Notes: generated by a model from the letters alone, not told the origin. Shown: positions 44,046 to 57,367, counted from the first letter of the stretch. The stretch: DNA of 64,000 nt from Leptasterias polaris (GCA_037783415.1 JAZGTN010000002.1:3968001-4032000), one strand, 5' to 3'. Made by a program: numbers and translations.

Positions 44046-45591
44046 TACACATAAGCTTCTGTAAAGCTTCGCCTAATCCTTTGGGTTTTTGTCAACAAAT
44101 AACTAGCAATGCTTTGAATTGAATCGTGCTTGCTGATCGTGACATTCATAACAAAAATAAATTCCAGTGTATCTATAATAGAGTCCCTTCGGTCTGTAAA
44201 GCTTTTCAAATCATACAATTCTCGATGGGACTATCCGATGTCCGCGAATATTCACGTCGATAAAACTTAAAACAGATATCTTTAAAAGTTGCGGATAAGC
44301 GAGGATTTGTAACGCACCGTCCTCCGCCGATGGTCCGCGCCAGTCTGTCTGAAAGGGGTCCCTAACGGACTTGGACTGCCCATGCGCTGCTCTCTTGATA
44401 TGAAAATGGACAGCTTGTAATAAAACAAGTTAAGTACAAACAGGGAGTAACCAGTTTCAGGTAAGTGTATAGTCTCCGAGCACAAACTGGACCACATTAA
44501 CAAAATTGGTAACAGAAACGTTATCGGCAATTGTATCTTAAAGGGATGAGTTGCAAGAATCGAAAAACAATGATCGATTCTTCAACTGAAAGCTTACTTT
44601 TTATAAACGCGAAAATCATATTTTAATCTTTCATTGCTGAAGAATCAGAAGAATGTATTGTTCAGTCTGCATACTGGGCTTGTAGTTTCTGTATAAAATA
44701 TATATGTATTTTATGAAAAATACCTCGAGGCTTTGCTCTAGACGTTACATAATGATCTTTTTGTTATATGTTAACTTATTGTTTATGTTTACTTGACAAT
44801 TGTTTTTATCTTGATTTTTTTTTTTTTTTTTTTTTTATTTGACACCAGCACCGATGCCTTGAGAACTACATCTGTCTGAAGTCTTTGTAAGCCTAATTGT
44901 GTGCGAGAAATTTTCCAAATTTGCTTTCTTCAAAATACTCCATTAAAAGATTTTGATATGCCAAATCGAAATAAGTACATTTATGAACATACAACAAATT
45001 ACCGCCAATCATAAACTAGTATTCAAAATGTCAATCACGTGATCTGGTGACATTTTCATAAAAGTGTGTTTGTTGGAATATTAACATAATAGAAAGGATT
45101 GTATTTTCTTCAAAGAACAATACTGATCAGTGATATATGTATGTGTACAATTAAGTCTTGTTTTTTGAGAGGGGGAATTCTGATCCTCTTGTAGTTTTCA
45201 CTACACGACCAACCTTTCGTCAAATTTAAAAAGGTTCGCACACCGTAGGCGTAAACAAGTTTGACATGATGCCCTGAGAAGAAGGAAAAAAAATGAGCAT
45301 CCTCTGCGAACCAGGAGGGTCCACCGGTGAACAGGCTCATAAAACGCATACCTGCTGTGCTGAACTAATTATCTAATTAGAAGGGTAATTGGGTGGGCGG
45401 GTTTTACATTAGTCCCTTGATCAAGGACGGTGCATGTGTACCCACGTGTCCACCAGTTTGGGCTAATAATAGACTTGGGCTATACAATAAAGGGTCATAT
45501 TGTAAAATAAGACAGCTCCCATGGACATGGACAAATACCTCTGCGATAATTTGACATGCTGTAAATTGTTAGGGATTGGAGACTACGGCCT
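44046..45591. other. Anonymous sequence with T-tract
   Basis: A T run (44814-44836) is followed by GACACCAG and then GTAAG at 44887. This resembles a 38-bp microexon but is unsupported. TTTCAG followed by GTAAGTG at 44461 is a perfect donor with no open exon before it. Confidence 0.35.
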
Positions 45592-45740
45592 GGGGTCGAT
45601 TTCACAAAGCACTAAGATTCATCTTAAGATGAGTTATCAGTATTGCCATAGTGATTTGTATTGTGACATCACTCTTTGCTAAGCAACTAACGATGGATTT
45701 GCACTTATGATCAATCTTAACTCTTTGTGAAATCGAGCCC
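45592..45740. mobile_element. 149-bp foldback element
   Basis: GGGGTCGATTTCACAAAG...AAGATT and AATCTTAACTCTTTGTGAAATC...GAGCCC are inverted. AAGATTCATCTTAAGATGAG adds an internal hairpin. Similar in concept to family E but with different ends (TCGATTTCACAAAG). Single copy here. Confidence 0.8.
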
Positions 45741-46225
45741 TGGTCCAACTAGAAAGAGGAGGGCGGTGGTTTCGAGTCGCACCGAGACGCCTGTCCATTC
45801 CTCGCCCCACAGATCATTCACAGTAACCGTGTGAAGAACTAAAATACAATTCTGTTGGACAAATTTCTTATCATGTATTCCCCTTCGTCTTCGGGAAAGT
45901 GGCCATGATGCATGCATAATTATTATTCTTTCGGAAGATTTGAAATCTCAAACTCACCAGTGGACTTGACTACTTTGTTAATATTAATATTCACACTTTT
46001 ATATTTGGTCTATGGCATACTAACCTTGTGACCATCGTTAGTGTATAATTCTCTTTCATCTGAGATGACGTCACGGATGACATCATGTGATAATCACGTG
46101 CCAAAGAGCTCACAGTGCCACAAGGTTTTCACAAGTATAGGTCATTGAAGAAATTAAGTAGGCATCATTTGTTTAATATTTAATCAATACTAATCATCAA
46201 GTTCCATGCAGGAATCTAGCTCCCC
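45741..46225. other. Anonymous sequence with CRE
   Basis: TGACGTCA at 46076-46083 is followed closely by TGACATCATG. No gene is supported. Confidence 0.4.
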
Positions 46226-46573
46226 TTAAAAGGTGTGTACAACATTGGTAATTGTCAAAGACCTGTATCCAAACTTGATGTGACCCAACATATACATGAA
46301 ATAACAAACCTGTGAAAGTTTAAGCTCAATCGGTCTTCGGAGTCATGAGAAAACAGTGAAAAACCCCATTATATGTTTTAACTTTTTCTCAAACATCGGA
46401 TTTCATCCTGCAGGATAAAGACTGTTGTTTTACTCATTTCCTAAAATTACGGCATTTTCCAGCAAAACTATTTCAAGGGAAGTTTTCACCATGACCATCT
46501 TTATACCATAATTTATGTGCAAATCTGTGAACATTTATATTTTCAATCTTACCAATGTTGTACACACCTTTAA
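46226..46573 (+). mobile_element. MITE family B, copy 3
   Basis: TTAAAAGGTGTGTACAACAT at the left and TGTACACACCTTTAA at the right. Central ATCCTGCAGGAT, and the box CCTGTGAAAGTTTAAGCTCA. TTAA at both edges. Confidence 0.87.
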
Positions 46574-48414
46574 CCGACGGACTCCAATTGATCTCTCCAC
46601 GCTGTCTTACCTTCACGCTTGAGTAATTTCTGTTTTTTATGATCCGAGAACAAGGGTAATTTTTGTTTTCCTCTGACATCACAATAGAGGATCCGACCTA
46701 TACGTTCTCCTTCACTTCACAATAGAGGGGAACAAAGGGAAGACCTCGGTTATACAAAGAAGGACTATGACTGTGTGTCATTATTGTCTTGAAGAAAGAA
46801 TGTGTGCTAGTTTTCATCATCATCTATTGTGTACACGTACAATTTAGTATACTGGTACGCAATGCAACATTTGACTTCTGGTTAGTTTCCTGACAAGGGA
46901 TTCGCTGGTATTCATTCTGAGTTGGAAACAGTGTGACGTCATAAGATCGTGACACAGAAGCAGTGAACCAGTTATTTCCCTTCTGTGGAGAAGGGGGTAA
47001 AAGGGGTTTTTGTTCAATATTTAGACGACGACTGCCGCTCACTGGCGGCGGCAAACTCCCCTTCAACTAAACCAGCCCTCCAGGCTAGCGCCCCGGGCAT
47101 AAGTTACCCTATATAAAAAAATTGCAGCTTCGACGCCAATTCGTTGCCTCAGAAAACAGTTCAGGAAGCACGCTTTTTAACCTCAAAAACAGATTGATAA
47201 ATGGAGTGTCAGCCGAAGACGGACATAATTAGTCAGTGGACCGGACTCGAGTTGAAGGCAACGGTAACCCGGAGAACCAACAGTGGGCGCATTTCTGTCG
47301 TAAATCACGTCTAAAGCAGCTCCTTGGGGGCGCTGTCACCTTAATCAGTCAGGTTACCTGGCACTTGTGGGCTTCGTGGTATGCATGACGGCGTCTGGGT
47401 ATCCGATCATGTAGTCATGAAACATGAAACACCCGATACGAAGCCATCGCAAGAGCAACCTCGTCACCATGGATGTAACTTCGATTGACTTTCCATAAAC
47501 TACACAGACCGATTGGGGGTCAATCAGTATGAACAGCCGTTGTCAACCGATTGGTGAGTTGTGTGTCTGGCATCCTGACGACGAAGACATAAAATCGTTG
47601 CTACTGCAGCATTAGATGCAAAGTACGGGTCTAGAACAATTTGAAGGAAAACAAACATCACGAAGGCTTTCATTTTTTGTATCCCTTAATATTATCATAA
47701 AGTTTTATTACCTTTGGGAAAAAATTTCTTGTTTTTAGCATCCACTTTTATATACATTTTAATTTCCTTGTGGAATACGGGGTTAAAGTCGGGGCAAAAG
47801 GGAACATGTAAAACAGTTTCGTTGTAAACGGAATATTCATGTCACCAAAAAATGATAAATTAGCTGCGGTGATTGCGCGTATTCCCGCAAGGAGATTGGT
47901 TAATCGTGTAGACAAGCCCACACATTGCAACCTCTGACCTAGTTTATTTTGCCATCGGCCTTGATGGTGCATGTTAAATGGGTTAATGTGCTACTTGTCG
48001 ATATTGGAAACACACGTGCAAACAGTACACGGGGAATTTCTGGATTCTGATCAACGTGACAAAATGTGCATTTTTTTCCAACTGCCCTCGCCTCGAACTG
48101 ACAACTCTATTATACCCTAATCGATCCCTTTGATAAATTTCGATGAGGAAATGGTTTATTGTTTGTAGGTGGACGGGGAACAAAAGCAAGCAGACATGTT
48201 AATTCCTTTGTTTTCGGAGGTATCAAAGTAATCAATGTGTTTGTTTTGTTCGTGCAAAGAGAGTCGCGATGTCGGACGTTTTCAGACTGGAGTTCGCACG
48301 TCAAGGGGTGTGAAATTTTTGGGATGACGTCACAAGCCTGAAAATGAGATAGATTACACGGATGATGGTGATGATTGTTATTATTATTGTTTACTGATAG
48401 TAATTATAGTGCAA
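46574..48414. other. Anonymous sequence with two CREs and a TATA-like string
   Basis: TGACGTCA at 46934-46941 and 48325-48332. CCCTATATAAAAAAATTGCAG near 47106 resembles a TATA box, with no supported gene after it. A GC-rich stretch around 47030-47100 overlaps an 80-codon minus frame, unrecognised. Confidence 0.35.
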
Positions 48415-48470
48415 TGGTATAGAGCCGGGATTCGAACCCACGGCCAAACTTCTGATAACCTAAAGCACCT
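48415..48470 (-). repeat. tRNA-like SINE fragment
   Basis: The minus strand reads GGCCGTGGGTTCGAATCCCG followed by GCTCTATACC, a T-arm and acceptor side. The 5' half is too diverged for a tRNA call. Confidence 0.55.
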
Positions 48471-48556
48471 TTTTCTTTTTGGAATGTCTATATCTGTATT
48501 GTTATGATGTTCCCCCTTCTATATCTGAGTCCACCAATCACACTCTTTGGCACTTT

Positions 48557-48560
<4 letters not shown>

Positions 48561-48590
<30 letters not shown>
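48561..48590 (+). repeat. Poly-T (about 30)
   Basis: Long T homopolymer, possibly the A tail of a minus-strand retrocopy, but no retrosequence is recognisable beside it. Confidence 0.9.
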
Positions 48591-48592
<2 letters not shown>

Positions 48593-50369
48593 GAGATGCC
48601 ATCAATCAGTTGACCCCAAATCTACAAATTTAGGAGACGAACACCAAATAACAAAATGAAAACGGTTTAAAACGCAAACCGCAAAGTACTCAAGCCGAGA
48701 GTGAAACTTTTTTGGGGCGGTAGAAACCATAGCAACGTCTAGAACAAATTGTGTCAGTCCGGAGACAAGTAGGCGTGGAGAGTAAAGCTAGAATTGGGTC
48801 ACTATAATCTGTCGCTAATGAGCCCCCTCGTGGAGCCATTGTTCACGAGTACCGGCAGTAAATTAATACCATCTTGTGCTTCGGCTGGTGGACGAGACGT
48901 TGCAGTCCAAAAACTGTACATTTGGGGGAATTCGTGGGTTGTAGTTTTTGTCTTCCATTGGCAGTGAGTTCGATCTAGGTATACGTTATGCGTCATATTT
49001 CTAAAAACTGTCTGAAATTGACGAAGTAGGAACGAATCCTAGAGTGACCCTGTGAATTTTATAGCTTTGTCGTGGAGTCTCAGTTATAGGAAAATCTTGT
49101 GGTGAAATCACAAATAATCCCATTGTTTTAGTTTGTACTCTGACATTAAACAAAGTTGCTTAGGAAGTTGAGTTGAACCAATTGTTACTAGAAATCGGGA
49201 AACATTGTTGGCATGCCTTCATATCGATCTGAGTACATTCGATGACTTTTTGTGTGTCTGTAGAACAAACGAAAATGATGTGTATGACGTCACACGAGGC
49301 CGGTTGTCATTTTACATTACATTTTTATTTTTAGCTAAATTAAACCGCCATGCTGGCATTCTGTTTATAAGTCGTATATCGTCAATGTGTAAACATTGTT
49401 GAATTTTTCGATTGTTTTCCATTTAAATTTTAAAGATGACTCATTGTAAGATTGACATTTAGATCATTTTCCTAACCTCGGTTTAGGCTCTGTCTCCAGC
49501 TCCGGGCTTCGTTTGATGTTGGAAACACCGTACAAAATGTGCTCCGAAATTGATGAAGGAACCCAAACTGGAGCTGGATCCGGAGTATAAGCCATAGCCG
49601 GATCCCAAGCCTGTGTTAGGACTATAAATCAGTCACTTCACATTTTACATCTCACTTTGCGCTCCAAGTCTCGCAAGTATTTGTAATGTTTTTGTAAATT
49701 GCTATAACGAGTGAAAGGAACAAAATCTCACGTTTTAATTGAATACACGCAGTCTATTTCACGAATTCCTAACGATGATACATTTCCCCTTGTTTTACAT
49801 AGTACACCTATTAATAGAATTAGGAGTCTGGTTCTGAAGCGCCCTCCAGCGTTAGGCTTCGACTTAAACAGTCATGCCTAATTCATCTTGCTAAAATCAT
49901 TAAAATAACGCATTAATTATGTTAACTTCATCAAATCCAAAGCACTCGAAATGATAAGGCTCTCCATCATAAGTGACGGAAAGCCATCGCGGGGATCCTC
50001 CACACAAATTCCCAAATTAAAAGCAATCAAGAATTGAATGATAAACGTTTCTCAACCGTCCATCAATGGTTGACCTAAAGACAGACCCCCCATTATTAAT
50101 ATAGAAAATGCAGTCATATCTGTTTTCCAGGTTAAGCCCCCTGTCATCGCCCGAGAACAGTCTGAATTCTTAGCGGTGCAGCGCTCATCGAGCGACCCGG
50201 AGAAATCTCGCAATGGCCGGTCGCTTGACTAAGGTGAAATTAAGCCCCGGCGCCTCTCTGTCTCCTGATCGTCCACACTCCATGGATATTCGACTCTCAC
50301 ATCTAATGCTCGATGCAGTTGTTTTAATGTTTTTCCCTCCTATCTAATATCTCTTTCTATTTCTCCGAC
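48591..50369. other. Anonymous sequence with CRE
   Basis: TGACGTCA at 49285-49292. The stretch 49940-50340 is less repetitive and GC-richer and could hold regulatory sequence, but nothing specific is visible. Confidence 0.35.
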
Positions 50370-50732
50370 TTAAAGGCCCTGTACACTATTGGTAAGATCG
50401 AAAAACACAAATGTTCACAGATTCACACATAACTTACATGATTTAAAGTAACTAATGGTAGAAAGGGTTCCTTAAAATATTTCTGCCTAAAATGCTATCG
50501 TTTCTGAGAAATGAGTAAAACAATAGTTTTTATCGCGCACGATAATAAACTCGATGTTTGAAAAACAGAAAACACATAAGGTCTCTTTTCACTATTTTCT
50601 CGTGACATCGATGACCAATTGAGCTCAAATTTTCACAGGTTTGTTATTTCGTGTATGTGGTTGATTACACAAAACATGAACACTGTCTGTGATTATTTTG
50701 TCAGCTCTGCCAATCCTGTATAATACCTTTAA
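50370..50732 (-). mobile_element. MITE family A, copy 4 (inverted)
   Basis: Reverse complement of copies 1-3 over 363 bp: starts TTAAAGGCCCTGTACACTAT, ends AATACCTTTAA. The central palindrome has one change (TCGCGCACGA). TTAA at both edges. Confidence 0.88.
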
Positions 50733-51221
50733 CTATGGATCGGTACTTGAAAGCGACCACGATAATATTTCCACTGTGCAACACAATATGACGGTTTTTC
50801 CTCCATGAACGTCGCGCTAGGATAATGTGGCCGATGCACCGGCAGTCCCAAAAAAGTAATAAAACAAAGAAGCAGACAAATAAATTTGAGTGATTTTTTT
50901 GGCGCGAAAAAAGTGGAGAGCTGAATTATTTACTGTGACGCCATAGCATGCTCTAGTAATGAGCAACGCATCATCGCAAGCGTTACAACAAAGCAAGCGT
51001 TAAGTTGCGCATTTTTCTTCTCTACGGGCATTTTTGAAACCACAGCTGGGGCTTTTTAGGCTTCGGCTTGGGCTCCTTTAGTAACTATTAAAACAAAACA
51101 CTTATGGTACAAGACTTCGAAAATGGCGTGTGTCGTGAGTCCATCCCTCAGCCTGGTATCGCCATTTAAAAAACCTTTGTCAGTTTGCGTACTTGATTGT
51201 TGGTTGAACAAAGAACAATTG
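50733..51221. other. Anonymous sequence
   Basis: The end of this stretch (51125-51220) may be the body of the SINE on the minus strand. Otherwise nothing is recognised. Confidence 0.35.
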
Positions 51222-51291
51222 ACTGGAGCGGAATTTGAACCAACGACCTCCGGATTAACGTGCCGGCGCTCTACCAACTGAGCTTTTACCA
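51222..51291 (-). mobile_element. tRNA-derived SINE (type S1), copy 3
   Basis: The minus strand reads AGCTCAGTTGGTAGAGCGCC, then CCGGAGGTCGTTGGTTCAAA and TCCGCTCCAGTCAATTG, matching copies 1 and 2. The acceptor start is damaged. Its anticodon region has the longer form (GCACGTTAATCC). Confidence 0.75.
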
Positions 51292-51856
51292 ATTGAAATT
51301 TCGTGTACTTGTCAGGAAGCCCCGAACATTTTTGTACCTATTGAAGATGACCCAAGAATGTCCAAGCAAAGGTCATTTTACGTATTATTTTATCGTTCAT
51401 GTCTCGTACAGCATTGACTGACGGAGCTCGTCTATCGTACAACTTTCAAAATTCGGTAAAACATTATAAATACCATGATGTAAGAAGGAACACAGATTCT
51501 TAATTTGCCGGCTACAGAAATGACATGAGGTTCTCCCCCTACTACCACATTCGCCTCCAGACATGTCCAATTTATACACTATTACTATTATTTCTTGTAT
51601 GTATTATAGGATTGGTATAAGGATAAAAAAAATAGCATAGTGTAATTTGAATCTGAAAGCTTACTGATTTAATGAAGTTCATTAGAACAATGTTTTTCCT
51701 GTGAAATATTAAGTCGTATATTCTCGAAAACTGTATCTGATAACCTATTTTTTTAAATGCAACAGCTGATTTCGGTGAAGGAAATTGTGTTTGCTGAAAT
51801 TTGTGCACGGGTTTTTACTTTTTTTTCGTCCTGACTCCCACAACGGTTTAAAACCA
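51292..51856. other. Anonymous sequence
   Basis: Minus-strand frames of 60-78 codons, none recognised. Confidence 0.35.
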
Positions 51857-51955
51857 TTTTTTCACAGGTTTGTTATTTCATATATGGTTGATCACACAAA
51901 ACATGAACACTGTCTGCGATTATTTTGTCAGCTCAACTAATCCTGTATAATACCT
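51857..51955 (-). repeat. MITE family A left-half fragment
   Basis: TTCACAGGTTTGTTATTTCA to TCCTGTATAATACCT equals the left quarter of family A, inverted. The element breaks off at the shared GTGAAAATTT box. Confidence 0.8.
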
Positions 51956-51966
51956 GATCCCTGTTG

Positions 51967-52300
51967 TAGACCATGTTACCTTTGTTTACAGAGTGGTGAC
52001 CTTGTACATTCTAATGCATTTCCTGACGGGCAAGATACTACACAGGCTATATGGGAAAATTTACATTTTGTGTCATTATTTTCACATAAATTCAATAGTC
52101 ACAAAAACAACTGCTGTACAGCTTTTGAGATGTCCCCCCTTTCTTCATATCAAAAGTTGAGAAAAATCAGACAGTGCAATCTCCATAAAATATAAGATTT
52201 ATTGTGTTCATCTATTGAGCTGCGTACAAACTGTGCATGCAGGAAGTCCAGGCTCTGTGGCTCTTTTGTAAACATGTGATGTCACAGGTCACATGGTCTA
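51967..52300 (+). mobile_element. MITE family F, copy 2
   Basis: A 334-bp element with perfect 10-bp ends TAGACCATGT and ACATGGTCTA. The interior matches 21596-21937 closely, with small indels (the CTGCACTCCCTGCAGG region is shortened). It lies 11 bp from the family-A fragment. Confidence 0.87.
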
Positions 52301-53290
52301 TAGCGGGTTTTATTTAACTTTCTTGAAGACGATGTTGTGATGTTGTCTGTTTACGAGAGTCGTTTGATTCGTTGTGGTTTATTAGGACTACCAAGGACTG
52401 GCTTTATTTATTTATTTGATATTTATTTGTTTTTTCCTTGTTTTCCCTTTTTATTTATTTATTTTTTATCTCGTTTGGAGTCTTATTTTTGGAAGTATTT
52501 ACACTTGTTACGGCCTTCGTTAATATAGCAATAATTCAAAAAGGTACATATGAGCAGGCAGGTGCTCGTAAAATGATATGAAGAGAATCCATAGTTTACA
52601 TTCATTTAACGTCAAGCAACTCTAAATGAATATGAACAGTTGCCTTTCAGTTTCCCTTCTGTTAATCTCGAGATCTTTTAAAGGACCCTTTGACACTGTC
52701 TCCCTAATCCAGTGTTAACACTTGGGCGTTCCGTTTGTATAATGTTTTGGTTTTAGACCCACGGATTACCTTTCAGTTTTTAAAGTTGTTCTTTTCCCCA
52801 TGTGGACTCTGAGTACCGTCTTCCAGGCAGCCCCTAGTCGGCAACCAGTATTGCCCGCCATTGTTGTTCCAGTACTGTAATTAGAGAGCGAAGAACCTCG
52901 TTAACGACCGCCGATACCAGCCGTAAGCTAATCCTGGTGTCGCGGTGCGCATCCACGCGACGCTCTCCCCGCGTCGTTACCCCAATTAAACCAATCATCG
53001 CCTGTCATCTAACCCACATCATTTGGAATAAATTGTATAATATCTCTGGAAATCGATGTATGTTGCTATCTGGTTTAGACTTTTGATAGATGTGTATGTT
53101 TCCATAATGTCTAATTTTCGATTAATTGTCTATGTATATTTTTGTATTAATGGTTCTTTTGTTCTAATTGCATGCATGGGTTCTCATTGGTGCGTTGTTC
53201 TTTGTCTGTGTTTTTTTTCTTCTTTTTCTTGCTCTTTATTTTTCTCTCCTCTGACTTGTTTCCGTATGGAATGAGGGGAGATACCGTAAC
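52301..53290. other. Anonymous sequence with TTTA runs
   Basis: ATTTATTTATTTGATATTTA and similar strings at 52405-52470. 52680-53035 is GC-richer and non-repetitive. T-rich frames at 53056-53274 resemble untranslated sequence. Confidence 0.35.
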
Positions 53291-54900
53291 TATGGCAACC
53301 TGACATCACTTCTTTCATTTAGTGATATAGGCATCTTATTAGTTAATTCCTCACGAGAATGCAGCACCGGCATGTAGTTGGGGCCCGGGTGGTTCTTGTT
53401 GGGTATTTTGTACTTTGTACTTTTCCCATGCGGCGGTAATGGACCGCATCTGCATGCATTGATGTCAACTGTTGAATTTGGCCAAGTGAAGAGGACACCC
53501 ACACCGGGGGGATGCAGAGCTCCAAGACGGCATGGGTAAACTTGGATTGCCCGCCCCCTTCTCCCCCGGTATGAAATGCAATCCCCGGAGAAGTCAGGTC
53601 TTTTCCCCCCTTAGACTCAGAGCACGGGAGGTAAACACGCCACCAAAGCGCTCTGCAAACACCCCCTGTTTAGACAGAACTTCATCATTCAATAACCGAC
53701 AATTACACATGAAGAGAGGGGCTATTGGTGGCTGCTTTGGTGCTGGGGAGTGACTGGGTAGTACGGCGATATAGCCCCGATAGGGCACCGGGAGTCATTT
53801 TATCTCCCCGGTAATTTTGAAGGGTCTGCCCCTTCAGAACACACTGTTACGGGTCGCAATGTTTGAAAACAATACACGTTGTATACGGGATTGTTGACAA
53901 CGCCGAGCTGCTGTATGCTGGAAGCTGGCATGGAATGCATGATGAAGGTGTGCCCCCCCCCCCCCCCCCTCCCCTCAACCTTTCTCCTTGGGCGTTCAAA
54001 AACATCCCTACACAAAAGAAGCAAATCAGTTTCGAAAATATTAGAAACAATAAACTAGAATGAAACACAAATCTAAATTGAAGCTTTCAGCTTAAACCAA
54101 TGAAAGGTTTCTTTGGGGTCGTTGTTTCGTTACATTTGGAGTTTTAGTGGGGTTTTTTAGCAGCGATTTAAGTCACTGCATGGTGGAACATCATGTACAT
54201 TTTGGTTTGTGGTAGCTTTATGGTGTTTTTTGTGGTAGCCATGTGAGCTTTATGTACTTTCGGTTCTTATAGAACTCGTCCTTCCTGGTTCCGAAAGAAC
54301 CTGCTTGTTATATACTGCAGCCGCAGCTGAGAGTAGATTGGGGAACTGATGAAATACTACAGAGTGTTCTTTCTCTTTCAAAGTGGATAGGGGGGTACTG
54401 AGTAGGGGACCCCTACCGCCAGTGTTTTAACTTAGAACAGCAAGATTGTCCTTTGACTGAGATCAATGGCTGCCTGGAAAGCTGCTGCTGCTAGCCACAG
54501 ATAAAGACGATAATGGAGGGGGGGCATGATCGTAGAGCAAGTCTCTGGCCTTTCTCTGTGGTATAATGAATGGGGCGATGATGCTGTTGGCACGCTCTAG
54601 TGCGGTTTTATAACTTCCCATCCTAACTGCTCAATGTCACCGACGCGTGAAGGAGCATTTTGGGGACACGTTGGGGCAAATACTCTGATAGAAACCATAA
54701 ATGTCACACGGATAGTCCAAAGACTTGAAAAATGCTGTCATGACATGTTTCGCAGATAAACTCAGAGGGTCAACTGCTTCACCATTCACAAAGAGACAGT
54801 CGTAAAAACCAGAGATGGACCTTCCGAAGCAGATAAAACCTGTACAGCGATAGCGTGATCACGAACTGACGCTCATCGAGTGCTGTGAACGTGCTTCACT
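53291..54900. other. Anonymous sequence with C17 run
   Basis: A C17 tract at 53953-53969. Overlapping frames on both strands between 53290 and 54068 are unrecognised and cross the C tract. Confidence 0.35.
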
Positions 54901-56564
54901 CACGTCAATAAACATGGAAAAACTTACAATGTTCTGGCGCGTGGCGGACGTGTTACGTTTATGTTACTTGGAATGTATTCGAGACTGAGCCACCTGTGGG
55001 AATCGTAGGTCCATGGTTGTGTACAAAGCATCTGTGTGGACTGTAGATCATCCTAAGCCTAGATTGAAGGTCAGATCACAAGCAAGACATGTCCAGAAGG
55101 AGACAATGTTTTACAACTAAAACCCGATCTAAAATGTAACACTGATCTTTAGCAGGTGAAATCAAACACTGTATTTAGTTCTATACCTCCATGGGCCATA
55201 ATGTTACAATGCAGACTGTGACACGTTGTTTGTTAATTTGTCCTACTTTTTGTAAAGATTTTTTCTTCTGCCCACAATTTTGTTCACGAACAAAGCGTCG
55301 TCCAATGATCACAGCTTTCCAGCACATTCCCCTCTACATCAGGCCCACTCTACATGGCCTCGCAAAACATAGCAAACTTAGTTACTTCAAAGACAGCAAA
55401 AATTATCGCTATACTTTACGTTTATAAGTTATATAAGCAAAGCGGCTGTTAAGACTCAAAATCTCCCCACCAAACTGACAATTGTGACGGGTGGTTGAAT
55501 ATCATAATCGGCATCAGGACTAAGTTCCTCAGTCCAGTTTCCTCAATCCCTCTGTACGTTGCCTCGTCAGTTCCTGCCTTCTCACGTTGCGGTCTCCGAG
55601 CGGGACTTAAATTCCCCTGGTCCTCTCAGGTCATCGCGCTCGATCGCCTAAAGAGAGAAGCAGAAAGGGGTAAAACAAGTTGTTCTGTGACAACAATTTA
55701 CTCAAGTTGAGCTGCAAAACACTAGCTAAAGGTCGGGCCTCCAGAGGGCCCTCTACAGAGTCTCTGCTCAACATGCTTGGGACCGGGTAGCGGGGTTTCT
55801 TCCCTCTAGGTTTCCGAGCCTCAGGATGACTGACAGTCCGCTAAAGGATAAGGGGTGCATGATATTATTTAAAGGGCCTAGTACCCGAGTAGACATGACA
55901 GCAGCGTGGTAGGAAGGACGGAGCCGGCACTTCAAATATGAGCGCTTTCCTCCCACATGCATGTTATGAGAGGAGTTTGGTCAAGAGCTTCCTGCGCTGC
56001 TTCCCCGAGTCAGACCGTCAATCGACAAAAATTTCAGATTTTGCTTTTTTTTTTTTCGATAAAGGTCTGGCCGGCGGGAGAGGGGAGGTGTTGACAGATC
56101 TGCTTGTCACACGTCGGGTGATACGAGAGAAGTTTCCGCGCCATATGAAAGTAGTTTAGCGATATGGAGGTATAACAAGCATGCAGCAACATGTTTGCGC
56201 TGACTGTACTGCCTCAGAGTCAAAGCAGAGCCCCCTTTTTGCCTTGGATGTGGGCAACTAAAAAGAGAGAGAGGGGGAGACAAGAATGATCAGGTTGCAG
56301 AGGACTGCAAATAATCGTGGTCTGGAGAATTTCAAATGTAATTCGTTGTGAATATGAATGACAAATCAAAGCTGATTTCCCCCTATCCTATAAATATATG
56401 ACTCTCATGTTTAAGCGATGAAGAGTGATTGAATAAAGTTTGCTCCACGGTGCGCCAAGTGGAGAGAATTAGGCGAACTTAGCTACGATGAACTTGGGGT
56501 TTTTTTTTGGGGGGGGGGGGGTTTAAATAAAAAAACAGTGACGTAATTAAAGCATGCGGGCGGA
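54901..56564. other. Anonymous, partly CpG-rich sequence
   Basis: 55540-56120 has raised CpG and short frames on both strands. A G13 run ends at 56521. No gene is supported. Confidence 0.35.
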
Positions 56565-56870
56565 CAACATTGGTAATTGTCAAAGACCGGTATCCGCACT
56601 TCATGTGACCCAACAGTATAGGCCCTATATGGAATAACAAACCTGTGATAGATTACCTCAGTCTGTCATCGGAGTCACGATACATTAGTGTGGAAAAGAA
56701 CATTTATGTTTTCACTGTTTTTCAAAAGTCGGGTTTCGGACTCATGAGAAACTAATTGTTTGATTCATTTCTCAAAAACTAGCATCTCAGGCAAAAATAG
56801 TTATAAAGGGAAGTTTTCCATCATGACAATCTACATACCCGGTAAGTTATGTGCAAATCTGTCAACATCC
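56565..56870 (+). mobile_element. MITE family B, diverged partial copy
   Basis: ACAACATTGGTAATTGTCAA, AATAACAAACCTGTGATAG, CATTTCTCAAAAACTAGCAT and AAGGGAAGTTTTCCATCATG follow the family-B order. The ends are lost and the centre differs (GGACTCATGAGAAAC). Confidence 0.7.
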
Positions 56871-57034
56871 TCAATGCAAACAATCCCAATATGAACGTGC
56901 AGGAAGATTCAGACGAAACAAAAAGCTGATTTTTTTTTTACCACGTTGTTTTCTTGACAATGTGTCCAGCAAATTTGATGAAATTCGAACAAGTTGTATG
57001 ATGCGTTTATTGAAAACAAATGGATGATAATAAG

Positions 57035-57200
57035 TTTTTCTCTTCCAAAACAACAATAATAACAACAAAACCAACAAATAACAACAGTAGCAACAACAAC
57101 AACAGCAGCAGCATGCAGCAGCAGTATGCAGCAGCAACAACAACAACAGCAACAACAACAGCAGCAAAAACAACAACATCAGCAACAACAACGTCATCGA
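57035..57200 (+). repeat. (CAA)n/(CAG)n trinucleotide tract
   Basis: Mixed CAA and CAG/GCA triplets over ~160 bp. Open frames on both strands (poly-N/S/T on plus, poly-L/C on minus) are by-products of the triplet repeat. Confidence 0.92.
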
Positions 57201-57367
57201 TATAGTTATACTTTCCCTGTAAAACAACACTTTAGTGGAACTATACGATAGGCCCTAATTATGATAAATTAGCTGCACAAGAAACCAGCCAAGACACATA
57301 TCAACGTATTGTTTGACTGGTTCCTTGCTTATTTGTTTTCTTGTAAGGAACTTTAAGAAGACGCTGT

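Noticed and set aside
44814..44891. 38-bp microexon between a T-tract acceptor and a GTAAG donor
   Set aside because: The long T run makes any following CAG look like a strong acceptor. The exon is tiny and there is no supporting partner.
47106..47126. TATA box driving a gene
   Set aside because: No supported transcript or ORF follows, and TATA-like strings are common in AT-rich DNA.
57020..57230. Glutamine/asparagine-rich or Leu/Cys-rich protein
   Set aside because: Both frames translate a CAA/CAG triplet tract on opposite strands. There is no flanking coding context.
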